DNA from: JADGGV01 sp035715725
GTDB taxonomy: Bacteria > Gemmatimonadota > Gemmatimonadetes > Longimicrobiales > RSA9
NCBI GenBank assembly: GCA_035715725.1
Contig: DASTKT010000089.1
Location: 1-23,758 of the forward strand
DNA: 23,758 nt
Direction: 5' to 3'
The translations under genes were made by a program, and so were the position numbers. How positions within the stretch are numbered: the first letter of the stretch is position 1; the number at the start of each line of letters is the position of its first letter. Under the pieces are notes generated by a model, which saw only the letters and a program-made list of their open reading frames with translations, was not told the origin of the DNA and did no database searches. Below, one piece after another: positions 1 through 6,580 of the stretch.

Positions 1-225
1 CACGTCCGAGGCCGCGTTCCGACTCTCTGGTCGTTTCCATCGAGATGGTCGCGTAGACTTCAAGCAGAAGCCGTGGTCCAGGTCAGAGAAGGCCGACACC
101 CTGCTGCGCGACCTCGAGGTCGATGCTTTGTCCCTTGGGAAGCGATGGAGGGTGAGGAATGGTCGAGACCCGTGGATCGGCGTGCCGCGACGACGCGGCA
201 AGAACCGTTGCAGGAGGGGACGAAG
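1..225. other. Upstream leader of the first gene, no gene supported
   Basis: No convincing gene is seen here. A plus-strand frame from base 2 stays open to a stop at 296-298 and could be the tail of a gene entering from the left, but its translation is basic and matches no family I recognise, and it overlaps the methyltransferase gene. The methyltransferase frame is also open back to a GTG at 73, but that extension is rich in Arg and Pro and has no ribosome binding site. Confidence 0.4.
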
Positions 226-885
226 TTGTCGGAGCGAGCAGAAGCCTTCGCTGGCGATCCGTTCCGTGGTCGGCACCCGACCAGTCACGAACGGCTGACG
301 GGACTCCCCTGGGATGCGTCGTATCACGACGGCCCTGCGCCTTGGGATATTGGCCAGCCGCAGCCGGCGATCGTGCGTTTGGCCTCCCGGGGCGGATTCG
401 CCGGAGCGGTGCTCGATGCGGGCTGCGGGACCGGCGAGAACGCGCTTCACCTCGCCTCGCTGGGATGGTCGGTCCTGGGCGTCGACGTGGCTGAGACGGC
501 ACTGGCGATCGCCCGGAAGAAGGCCAGCGACCGTGGGATCGAGGTCGAGTTCGCTGCGGGCGACGCGTTCCAGCTGGAGCGTTTGGGGCGCAGGTTTGCG
601 ACGGTGCTGGACTGCGGACTGTTCCACACCTTCGACGGCGACGAGCGACCACGATACGTGGCGAGCCTGGCGTCGGTGACCGAGCCCGATGGAACCCTGT
701 ATGTGTTGTGCTTCAGTGACGAGGGTCCCGATACCGGCCCGCATCCCATCAGTCAGGAAGAGCTGAGAGCGGCGTTCAGCCCCAGCAATGGATGGAGTGT
801 CGCCGCCATCGAACCGGACCGGGTTCAGACGAGATACCACGCCGACGGCGCACCGGCCTGGTTCGCGACGATCAAACGGATCTAG
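226..885 (+). CDS. Class I SAM-dependent methyltransferase (TPMT-like)
   Basis: The protein has about 219 residues with the Rossmann methyltransferase signature VLDAGCGTGE (residues 62-71). The acidic residue that would bind the ribose is in GVD (Asp87), and a motif II/III Asp lies in AAGD (Asp113). The upstream PWDIGQPQPAI segment (about 39-49) is typical of the thiopurine-methyltransferase-like branch of Methyltransf_25 proteins, which methylate small molecules; the substrate cannot be told. I chose the TTG start at 226 because AGGAGGGG (212-219) sits 6 bases before it. The frame is open back to 73, but that part does not look like protein. It stands alone, with a non-coding gap behind it. 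Its codon use is less GC-extreme than that of the transporter genes further right, which fits acquisition by transfer. Confidence 0.82.
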   Translation: MSERAEAFAGDPFRGRHPTSHERLTGLPWDASYHDGPAPWDIGQPQPAIVRLASRGGFAGAVLDAGCGTGENALHLASLGWSVLGVDVAETALAIARKKASDRGIEVEFAAGDAFQLERLGRRFATVLDCGLFHTFDGDERPRYVASLASVTEPDGTLYVLCFSDEGPDTGPHPISQEELRAAFSPSNGWSVAAIEPDRVQTRYHADGAPAWFATIKRI

Positions 886-1412
886 ACTGCGGGACTGCTC
901 GGCTCGGTGAGCGATCCCGTGCCGTCACTCGTGACTCATTGGCGAGAAATAGCCAACACGTGGGGATCAGCGTGTCACGCGACTTGACCTCTACCTCCTG
1001 ACTCGTCCGGTCGCTCGACGAGCTTGCCCCATTTGGATGTCTGCCGCCATCGGCTTATTGCGCGCCGCCTGGGCACCGAGAGCAAGCTCGAAGGCAGGGC
1101 AGGGGCCAAGCCGCATGCGGCTTTGCCAGACGCGGGCAACCTTCCATAACCCTCGGTCCATGCGCCGGCGCTCCCCGTTCGGGGCGCGCGGCCCGCGGTA
1201 AACGCCCAGCCGCGTCGCGTACGCTCTCAGCCGCGGGCACATGGCGCCGCCGCAGCCGTGCCGCCAGCGAGATCATGGAACCGAGCGGAAGCACGTTTCC
1301 ACGCTGGAGTCGATGGGCGCGGCTCTGCCACGTCGCATACCTGGATCGCGTCACGCGGCAGCCTCCTCTGCGCCATGCCTGACGAGAACACACCTCGGGA
1401 GATCGTCCCGGC
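886..1412. other. Intergenic region, 527 bp, no supported gene
   Basis: No open frame here has both a ribosome binding site and recognisable protein. The region contains small palindromes (GTCAC/GTGAC at 924-935; TTGGC/GCCAA at 939-956) and a larger palindrome at 1104-1127, listed separately. Base composition is lower in GC than the core of the window, as expected for decayed or acquired DNA. The minus-strand frames 991-1242 and 1055-1540 are treated as spurious. Confidence 0.5.
1104..1127. repeat. 24-bp near-perfect palindrome
   Basis: The central 16 bases AAGCCGCATGCGGCTT (1108-1123) form a perfect palindrome. It extends to 11 of 12 pairs over 1104-1127, with one C/T mismatch. There is no loop and no T tract, so it is more likely a protein-binding site or repeat end than a terminator. 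No second copy was seen in the window. Confidence 0.6.
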
Positions 1413-1922
1413 ATGCTCGTCCATCGCACCGCTGCAGCCGCGTTGCTCGCGGTTGTCTTCGCGAGGGCTGCGGGCGCCCAGCACCCGCGGAATCCGGCGC
1501 TGCCGACGCCGTTCCACCCGGCGTGCTTTCTGGTTGGCAATGTCCGGCCGCCGCTGGACGAGCTGAGAAGCCAGCTCCCGTTCGATATGCGCCTGGACCT
1601 GCGCCTGGACGCCGAAACCGGCCAGGTGGCGCACGTACTCTCGACCTCGGATCCGCTCTACAGAAGCTATTTCCCTTCGAGGTGGAGTCCTCTCGGGCGC
1701 GACTCGGTCATGCTGTTCTGGTTCGACCGAGGTCGAAACCGGGCTGTGGGAATCCAGGCCGCGATTACGGGCGACTCGCTGATGGGTCGGGCCGCCGTCC
1801 TTCGGTGGGAGGCCGACGGCTTCAGCAGCGAGTCCGCTCTGGTGTTCGTGCTGCGCGCCGCGCGAATCGCCTGCGAGCACCGGGCGTGGCATTTCGCAGG
1901 CATGCCGCTGTGGCTTCGCTAG
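1413..1922 (+). CDS. Small secreted protein of unknown function
   Basis: The protein has 169 residues. It begins with a short basic n-region, a hydrophobic stretch and an AGA|QHP signal-peptidase I site near residue 22, so export across the inner membrane is predicted. The mature part is a mixed alpha/beta-like sequence containing FWFDRGRNRAVGIQ and two Cys; no catalytic motif or family was recognised. The ATG at 1413 is the first residue of the signal peptide and so the natural start, although no strong ribosome binding site precedes it. The next small ORF begins 34 bases later. Confidence 0.6.
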   Translation: MLVHRTAAAALLAVVFARAAGAQHPRNPALPTPFHPACFLVGNVRPPLDELRSQLPFDMRLDLRLDAETGQVAHVLSTSDPLYRSYFPSRWSPLGRDSVMLFWFDRGRNRAVGIQAAITGDSLMGRAAVLRWEADGFSSESALVFVLRAARIACEHRAWHFAGMPLWLR

Positions 1923-1955
1923 CCGTCTCCGCAGGCCGGTACCGCAAACCGGCGC

Positions 1956-2264
1956 ATGACAGCACTTTTGCCGTTGCCGGCGATGCCGCTCCCGGTCGAG
2001 CTCCGTGACGCAGCCGCAGGCACGTTCGGCCTGCGGCTGCCGGGCGGCCGCGAACTGGCGCTGGTGTTGCGCGCCGAGGGCGAGCGCCTGCTCGCACAGG
2101 CGCCCGGGCAGCCGGCGCTCCCGTTGGTGTACCTCGGCGAGGGGACGTTCGGCGCGGCGTTCGACGCGACTCTGCGCTTGCGGCTCGTATCCGAGGTGGG
2201 GCGCATCATCGGCGTCGTGCTCCAGCAGGCCGGACACACGCTCGAGGGCTCGCGCCAGGATTAG
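1956..2264 (+). pseudogene. Fragment like the C-terminal DUF3471 domain of serine hydrolases
   Basis: The frame encodes 102 residues. The pattern AAGTFGLRLPGGREL, ERLLAQAPGQPALPL and GRIIGVVLQQAGHTLEG matches what I know of the small beta-barrel domain (DUF3471-like) at the C-terminus of beta-lactamase-related serine hydrolases and some peptidases. The expected catalytic domain with SxxK is absent upstream, where the secreted-protein gene sits instead. There is no good ribosome binding site before the ATG at 1956. I read it as the surviving tail of a larger gene, though a free-standing small protein is possible. Known: the domain pairing. Inferred: that it is a remnant. Confidence 0.5.
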
Positions 2265-2352
2265 ACTTCAGTAGAACCGCTCGGCCGCGGAGCTCGAGCG
2301 GATCGGGCGCGGGCCGCGGATGCGCCCGGAACCCTCAGGAAGGAGCCCGCCG

Positions 2353-2715
2353 ATGGTGGACGAATCGGCACCCGAAGATGCTGCCCTGGACGCCGCGGAG
2401 CGGTGGCTCGACTGGATCGACCACGGCGAGGCCGGCGACAGCTATCGCGCGGCCGCCGCGATCTTCCGTGCGGCGCTCACCCCGGAGCGCTGGGAGGAGG
2501 CGCTCCGGGCGGCGCGGCAGCCGCTGGGCTGGGTGGTCGCGCGGACGCTGCGATCGCGGAAGTACGCCACCGAGCTGCCGGGCGCGCCGGACGGCGAGTA
2601 CGTGGTGCTCGAGTACGACACGGAGTTCGAGCGGAAGAAGCACGGCGTGGAGACCGTCGTCCTCGTGCGGGAAGACGATGGGGCGTGGCGGGTCTCCGGG
2701 TACTGGATCCGCTAG
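2353..2715 (+). CDS. DUF4019 domain protein
   Basis: The protein has 120 residues and matches the DUF4019 pattern through its whole length. An N-terminal helix carries AERWLDWIDHGEAGDSYRAA (about 14-33). It is followed by TPERWEEALRAARQPLG, then RTLRSRKYATELPGAPDGEYVVLEYDTEFERK, and it ends in WRVSGYWIR. Family members are small, cystatin/NTF2-like in fold prediction, often secreted, and of unknown function; this one has no signal peptide. I chose the ATG at 2353 because AGGAAGGAG lies 7 bases upstream at 2338-2346. An in-frame ATG at 2320 would add 11 residues. It ends 63 bases before the convergent methyltransferase stop. Confidence 0.85.
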   Translation: MVDESAPEDAALDAAERWLDWIDHGEAGDSYRAAAAIFRAALTPERWEEALRAARQPLGWVVARTLRSRKYATELPGAPDGEYVVLEYDTEFERKKHGVETVVLVREDDGAWRVSGYWIR

Positions 2716-2778
2716 GCGCGCGCCAGGCCGGCACGCTCGCCGGCGTGTTCCGCAGCCCGCGGCGCCGCGCAGCGGTCG

Positions 2779-3411
2779 TCACGCCGGGCGCCGGACCGCG
2801 ACGGCGGTCATCAGCCCCCAGGGCCAGCCGATCCGATACCGCTCCAGCGAGGCGACGTCGAAGCCCGCGCCGTCGAGGAGCGGAGCCAGCTCCGCGGTAC
2901 CGTACACCCGCCGGTGCGCCGGGTCCACGCGGCGCAGCACGCGGTCGAGGATGCGGCAGGCGAGGTAGTCGGCGGCCCAGTCGGTCAGCACGAGGACGCC
3001 GCCGGGGCGGAGGAGCGCGTGGATCGCCGCGAGCCCTCGCTCCGGGCGCGTCCAGTAGTGGAGCGAGCTGGTCGAGACGACGAGGTCGAAGGCGGCGTCC
3101 CGGAAGGGCGGTGCCTCGACGTCGCCGGCGACGAGGGCGGCCGCCGTGCCGAGCCGCTCGCGCGCGCGCGCCAGCATCGCGGTCGAGAGGTCCAGGCCGA
3201 AGAGCCGGGCGTGGGGCGCGCCCGCGTGCAGCGTGGCGAGCAGCAGCCCGGTCCCGCAGCCGGCGTCGAGGACGCGGCCGTCGGCGGGGACCGGCGTGCG
3301 GGCGAGCGTCTCGCGCACGCTCGCCTCGAGGTAGCGGCGCCAGCGGCGGTCGTAGCGGCCGGCGAGCCGGTCGTAGGCGGCGCGGACGGCCGCGGTCGGC
3401 TCGCGCGTCAT
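2779..3411 (-). CDS. Class I SAM-dependent methyltransferase (UbiE/Methyltransf_11 type)
   Basis: The protein has 210 residues. It has an N-terminal helix with the common AYDRLAGRYDRRW motif (12-24) and the SAM loop VLDAGCGTG (47-55). The ribose-binding acid is Asp74 in GLDLS, a second conserved Asp lies in AGDVEAPPF (Asp97), and the late strand motif LLRPGGVLVLTDW is present. These place it among UbiE-like small-molecule methyltransferases; the substrate is unknown. The start ATG complement is at 3409-3411, with a GGAGA sequence upstream. It is transcribed away from the isochorismatase-fold gene across a 210-bp region, so the two may share a divergent control region. Confidence 0.88.
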   Translation of the reverse strand: MTREPTAAVRAAYDRLAGRYDRRWRRYLEASVRETLARTPVPADGRVLDAGCGTGLLLATLHAGAPHARLFGLDLSTAMLARARERLGTAAALVAGDVEAPPFRDAAFDLVVSTSSLHYWTRPERGLAAIHALLRPGGVLVLTDWAADYLACRILDRVLRRVDPAHRRVYGTAELAPLLDGAGFDVASLERYRIGWPWGLMTAVAVRRPA

Positions 3412-3621
3412 CGGTCGCGGTCTCCGTGGGCGGGGCGCGGCGTGCCCGCCGCTCCCGGCGGTGGTGCTCGGACTCCGGGCACCGTACTACTACGGGCGGC
3501 GAGCCTCGCGGACCAGCGCTGCCGGGCCGCGGGGCGCGCGCGGCGCGGCCCGGGGTGCCCGGAGGCGACGCCGCGCCGCCGCGATCCACGCGGCGGGAGA
3601 CCCTCGAGCCCGGAGGAGAAC

Positions 3622-4212
3622 GTGCCGGCGGAGCTGTCGTTCGAGCGCGGCCGAACGGCCGTCCTGATCATGGATTACCAGCAGGCGATGGTCTCGGGCG
3701 TCGGCGGGGGCGCCGATGCGCTGCTCGAGCGGGCGCGGCGCGTGCTCGACGCGGCGCGCGCCGCCGGCGTGCCCGTCATCTACATCGTCGTCGGCTTCCG
3801 CGAGGGGTACCCGGAGGTGAGCGAGCGCAACGTGCTGTTCGCGCGGGTGAAGGGGTCGTCGCGCCTCCTCCTCGGCACGCCGGGCGCCGAGATCGCGCCC
3901 GCCGTCGCCCCCGCGCCGGGCGACGTGACCGTCGTCAAGCACCGCGTCGGCGCGTTCCACGGCACCGACCTGGAGGTGATCCTGCGGGCGCGGGAGATCG
4001 ACACGCTCGTCCTGCTCGGCATCGCCACGAGCGGCGTCGTCCTCTCCACCGTGCGGCACGCGGCCGACGCCGATTACCGCCTCGTCGTGCTCGCGGACTG
4101 CTGCGCCGACGCCGACGCGGAGGTGCACCGCTGCCTGCTGGAGAAGGTGTTCCCCCGCCAGGCGACGGTGAGCTCCTCGGAGGCGTTCGTGGAGGCGCTG
4201 GCGGGCGGGTGA
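3622..4212 (+). CDS. Isochorismatase-fold (cysteine hydrolase family) protein lacking the nucleophile Cys
   Basis: The protein has 196 residues, normal for the family. The catalytic-triad Asp is in VLIMDYQQ (Asp18) and the triad Lys is in VVKHRVGAF (Lys106). The third residue, normally Cys in a GxxTxxCV context, lies in GIATSGVVLST and reads Val139. Two other Cys (160, 161) sit in LADCCAD after the next strand, which is not the usual nucleophile position. A large known subgroup carries this GIATSGVV form, so the change is not a sequencing error, but amidase/nicotinamidase chemistry is unlikely. I chose the GTG start at 3622 because GGAGGAG lies at 3612-3618. The frame is open far upstream, overlapping the divergent methyltransferase, which is spurious. 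Confidence 0.87.
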   Translation: MPAELSFERGRTAVLIMDYQQAMVSGVGGGADALLERARRVLDAARAAGVPVIYIVVGFREGYPEVSERNVLFARVKGSSRLLLGTPGAEIAPAVAPAPGDVTVVKHRVGAFHGTDLEVILRAREIDTLVLLGIATSGVVLSTVRHAADADYRLVVLADCCADADAEVHRCLLEKVFPRQATVSSSEAFVEALAGG

Positions 4213-4557
4213 GGACGGGAACGGATCGTTTTCACAGGGAGCAGGGGAGCATGGGAGGATGCGCGGGGTGGGGCGCGTTCCGGGGCGGCGCATCACATCT
4301 GGAAGCTGGATCCGGGGTACGCCGGCCGCGGCGTCCGATCAGGGCGAATGCGGTGGACCGGTGACTCGCCGACCGCCGGTGCACGGCTGGAACCGGTGAC
4401 CCGCGTCACGCCGGTCCACCCCGACAAGAGCAGTTGGGCCGCTGACCCTCGTCCCACCGGTCCCACTCGAGAAAGCAGGCGGATGCGAGGCCGCTCGCGT
4501 CGCCCGGTCGCCGTTCTCTCTAGCTCCCTGTGAAGAAAGCAGTTCCCGGCCTCACCC
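4213..4557. other. Intergenic region between isochorismatase-fold gene and response regulator
   Basis: This 345-bp stretch between two convergent stops contains only the inverted-repeat structure at 4231-4534 (listed separately). The 61-codon frame at 4348-4533 has no ribosome binding site and no recognisable product, and I do not call it. Confidence 0.5.
4231..4534. repeat. Intergenic block bounded by a 12-bp inverted repeat, with a nested inverted repeat
   Basis: TTCACAGGGAGC at 4231-4242 is matched by its exact reverse complement at 4523-4534, 280 bp apart. Inside, GGTGGACCGG (4352-4361) pairs with CCGGTCCACC (4411-4420), and direct copies of CCGGTGAC occur in the loop. The bounds lie just after the isochorismatase-fold stop and just before the response-regulator stop. 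No transposase and no target duplication was seen. It may be a small non-autonomous element or a bidirectional termination structure. Confidence 0.4.
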
Positions 4558-4986
4558 TCACGCCGGCGGCGGCAGCGGCTCCGCCCGGTCCTGGAGGTCG
4601 ATCCAGGTGCGCCGCTCGGCCGCGCCGGCCAGGCACCGCTCGATGGCCCGCACGATGTCCCGCGGCAGCACCGGCTTGACGAGCAGCGCGCAGAAGCCGG
4701 CCGCGCGGATGGCCGCCGGCGATACGTCGTAGGCGGTCATCGCGACCACCGGCACGCCGGCCGAGCTCGCCGCCTCGCGCAGCACGCGCATGGCCTCCAG
4801 CCCGCTCACGACCGGCATCTGGAGGTCCATCAGGATCAGATCCGGCGCGTGCTCGCGCACCCGCTCCACCGCCTCGGCGCCGTTGCCGGCCTCGACCGCG
4901 GCGAAGCCGGCGTGTCTCAGCATCGTGCCCAGGATGGACCGCTGGTCCTGGTCGTCGTCGGCGACGAGCACGAGTGCTTGCGACAT
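4558..4986 (-). CDS. Single-domain response regulator (CheY-like receiver)
   Basis: The protein has 142 residues and is only a receiver domain plus a short Pro-rich tail. The acidic pocket is Asp10-Asp12 (VADDDQDQR), the phosphorylated Asp is Asp54 (LILMDLQMP), the switch Thr is Thr84 (AMTAYD), and the conserved Lys is Lys104 (VKPV). All residues needed for phosphotransfer are present. No output domain follows, so it must act through protein contacts, like CheY, Spo0F or DivK. No histidine kinase is in the window, so it is an orphan here. Two adjacent ATG codons exist (4989 and 4986); GGGGAGG upstream is best spaced for the second. The frame continues upstream without a start context, and I ignore that part. 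Confidence 0.9.
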   Translation of the reverse strand: MSQALVLVADDDQDQRSILGTMLRHAGFAAVEAGNGAEAVERVREHAPDLILMDLQMPVVSGLEAMRVLREAASSAGVPVVAMTAYDVSPAAIRAAGFCALLVKPVLPRDIVRAIERCLAGAAERRTWIDLQDRAEPLPPPA

Positions 4987-5289
4987 CATGGCCTCCCCGC
5001 GAGCCCGGCACGTCGGCCTCCCGGCGCCGCAGCCGGACTTCGGTGCGGTGAAGTGGGGCGACGCCCCCGCGGCGTGCATGGCGTATGGATGGAATCTCGC
5101 CCCGCGTAACTCGTTGTGTCCATGAGCGAAGCGTGGCCTCATGGGCCACGCCGGCACCCCGGCGGCGCGCTGACCCGCCGGCGGGCGGCTTCGGAGCGCC
5201 GGGGGTGGCGGGCGGCGGGCGCGGCGCTCAAGCTGCATGCAGCGCAACGGAGCACGCCGGACCGGACCCCCCGAACGCATGAGGCAGCC
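4987..5289. promoter_or_regulatory. Divergent control region between response regulator and MaoC gene
   Basis: This 303-bp region serves two outward genes. It holds the perfect hairpin at 5131-5151, the perfect palindrome GCTGCATGCAGC at 5232-5243, and two copies of CCATGAGCGAAGCG (5120-5133 and 5288-5301). The second copy carries the MaoC start codon, so the first looks like a duplicated start that is now out of use. No clear -35/-10 pair was found on either strand. The frames through it on both strands are spurious. Confidence 0.4.
5131..5151. other. Stem-loop, 8-bp perfect stem
   Basis: GCGTGGCC (5131-5138) pairs with GGCCACGC (5144-5151) around the 5-base loop TCATG. It has no T tract on either side. 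It lies about 140 bases before the MaoC start and 145 bases before the response-regulator start, so a role as an operator or leader structure for either is possible. Confidence 0.5.
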
Positions 5290-5745
5290 ATGAGCGAAGC
5301 GATCGATTCCGCGGCCGCGTGGCCGCACGGCGCCCCGACCGTCGGGGCGCGCGCGGAGCGCTCCCGCGCGGTGACGGCGGAGGACATCGTCCGCTTCACG
5401 GAGATCAGCGGCGACTACAACCCGCTGCACTACGACGAGGCAGCGGCGAGGGCGTCACGCTTCGGCGAGATCATCGTGCAGGGCGGCGTCACGAGCGCGA
5501 TCCTGAACGCGGTGGTGGCGGAGGAGCTGCCTGGCCCGGGGACGGTGTTCCTGCACGTCGACTGGAGCTTCCGCGCGCCGGTGCGGCCGGGGGACACGAT
5601 CACGGGCGCGGTGGAGGTGCTGGAGGTGCGCGCGGACAAGCCGATCACGCGGCTGCGCACGACGGTCACGCGCGGCGATGGGGTCGTGGCGCTCGAGGGG
5701 ACGGCGCTCTGCTACACGGTGCCGCTGGGCGAAGTCCGGGCGTGA
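5290..5745 (+). CDS. MaoC-like (R)-specific hydratase, hot-dog fold
   Basis: The protein has 151 residues. It carries the hydratase-2 signature FTEISGDYNPLHYDEAAA (36-53), with the catalytic pair Asp42 and His47 in the spacing seen in PhaJ and MaoC hydratases. It is followed by FGEIIVQGGVTSAI, which resembles the family's FGxxIxHGM stretch. Related enzymes hydrate trans-2-enoyl-CoA or enoyl-ACP thioesters. The later strands, VDWSFRAPVRPGDTITGAVEVLEVR, fit the hot-dog fold. I chose the ATG at 5290 over upstream in-frame starts because the homologous part begins there and GAGG lies just upstream. A duplicated ATG context at 5122 would add a non-homologous Arg/Pro-rich stretch. It precedes the FetA-like ATPase gene by 37 bases and may be co-transcribed with it. 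Confidence 0.87.
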   Translation: MSEAIDSAAAWPHGAPTVGARAERSRAVTAEDIVRFTEISGDYNPLHYDEAAARASRFGEIIVQGGVTSAILNAVVAEELPGPGTVFLHVDWSFRAPVRPGDTITGAVEVLEVRADKPITRLRTTVTRGDGVVALEGTALCYTVPLGEVRA

Positions 5746-5782
5746 GGCGCGGCGGCGGGCGAATCGCCGGGGGACGGGTGGA

Positions 5783-6526
5783 ATGACGGACGGGGACGGG
5801 GACGGCTCGGGCGGGTTCGGGCTCGACGACGTGCGCCAGGAGCGGGGCGGCGTGCAGGTGCTCGACGGCGTCTCGGCGCGCATCCCGCCGGGCCGGTTCA
5901 CGGCGGTGGTGGGGCCGTCGGGGGCGGGGAAGACGTCGCTGCTGCGGCTGCTGAACCGCCTGGACGACCCGACCGCCGGCGCCGTCCACTTCCACGGCCG
6001 GCCGATCGAGAGCTACCCGGTGCGGCAGCTCCGCCGGCGCGTCGGCTTCGTGTTCCAGACGCCGGTGATGTTTTCGGGCAGCGTGGCGGACAACCTGCGG
6101 GTGGCGGCGTCGATCGCGGGGCTGGGGCCGCCGGACGACGCGTGGATCGCCGCGCTGCTGGAGGGCGTCGAGCTGGACCCGCGCCTGGCGGCGCGTCCGG
6201 CCGACACGCTCTCGGGCGGCGAGAAGCAGCGCGTGGCGCTGGCGCGGGCGCTGGCCACCGGCCCCGAGGTCCTGCTGCTGGACGAGCCGACGTCCGCGCT
6301 CGACCCGGAGGTGGCCGAGCGCCTGATGGCGACGGTCGCGCGGATCAACGCGGAGAAGGGCCACACCGTCGTCATGGTCACGCACCGGCTCGCGGAGGCC
6401 CGCCAGGCCAGCACGTTCACGATCATGCTCGAGGCCGGGCGCGTCGTGGAGGCGGGGCCGACGCGCGAGCTGTTCGAGCACCCGTCGCATCCGCGCACGC
6501 GGGCGTACCTGGCCACCGGCGCGTAG
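5783..6526 (+). CDS. fetA: ABC transporter ATP-binding protein, FetA/YbbL-like
   Basis: The protein has 247 residues and is one complete ABC ATPase domain. It shows Walker A GPSGAGKT (44-51), Q-loop Gln92 (FVFQTPVMF), signature LSGGEKQ (143-149), Walker B LLLDEP (164-169), D-loop SALD and H-loop VTH. The text after the Q-loop (MFSGSVADNL) and the small size resemble FetA, the ATPase of the FetAB exporter that protects E. coli against iron and peroxide stress. The matching UPF0014/FetB permease is encoded at 8131-9003, beyond the monooxygenase gene. The assignment to FetA rests on that pairing as much as on sequence. The ATG at 5783 is preceded by GGGTGGA. Known: ABC ATPase. Inferred: substrate. 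Confidence 0.82.
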   Translation: MTDGDGDGSGGFGLDDVRQERGGVQVLDGVSARIPPGRFTAVVGPSGAGKTSLLRLLNRLDDPTAGAVHFHGRPIESYPVRQLRRRVGFVFQTPVMFSGSVADNLRVAASIAGLGPPDDAWIAALLEGVELDPRLAARPADTLSGGEKQRVALARALATGPEVLLLDEPTSALDPEVAERLMATVARINAEKGHTVVMVTHRLAEARQASTFTIMLEAGRVVEAGPTRELFEHPSHPRTRAYLATGA

Positions 6527-6528
6527 CG

Positions 6529-6561
6529 GGCGCCCGCGTCGCCCGCGGGGGCGCGGGCGCC
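6529..6561. other. GC-rich stem-loop between fetA-like and monooxygenase genes
   Basis: GGCGCCCGCG (6529-6538) pairs perfectly with CGCGGGCGCC (6552-6561) around a 13-base loop. It starts 2 bases after the ATPase stop codon and has no T run. It could be a transcript-stabilising or attenuating hairpin inside the operon, or a Rho-independent pause site. Confidence 0.45.
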
Positions 6562-6580
6562 AAACCCGAGAAGTCGATCC

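Noticed and set aside
2..298. Open frame entering from the left edge
   Set aside because: No family recognised and it overlaps the well-supported methyltransferase start; could not be supported from this window.
2914..3621. Plus-strand extension of the isochorismatase-fold protein
   Set aside because: It is antisense to a clear methyltransferase and is rich in Arg/Ala/Gly like a shadow frame.
4348..4533. 61-residue ORF
   Set aside because: No ribosome binding site, no recognisable product, and it lies inside an inverted-repeat block between convergent genes.
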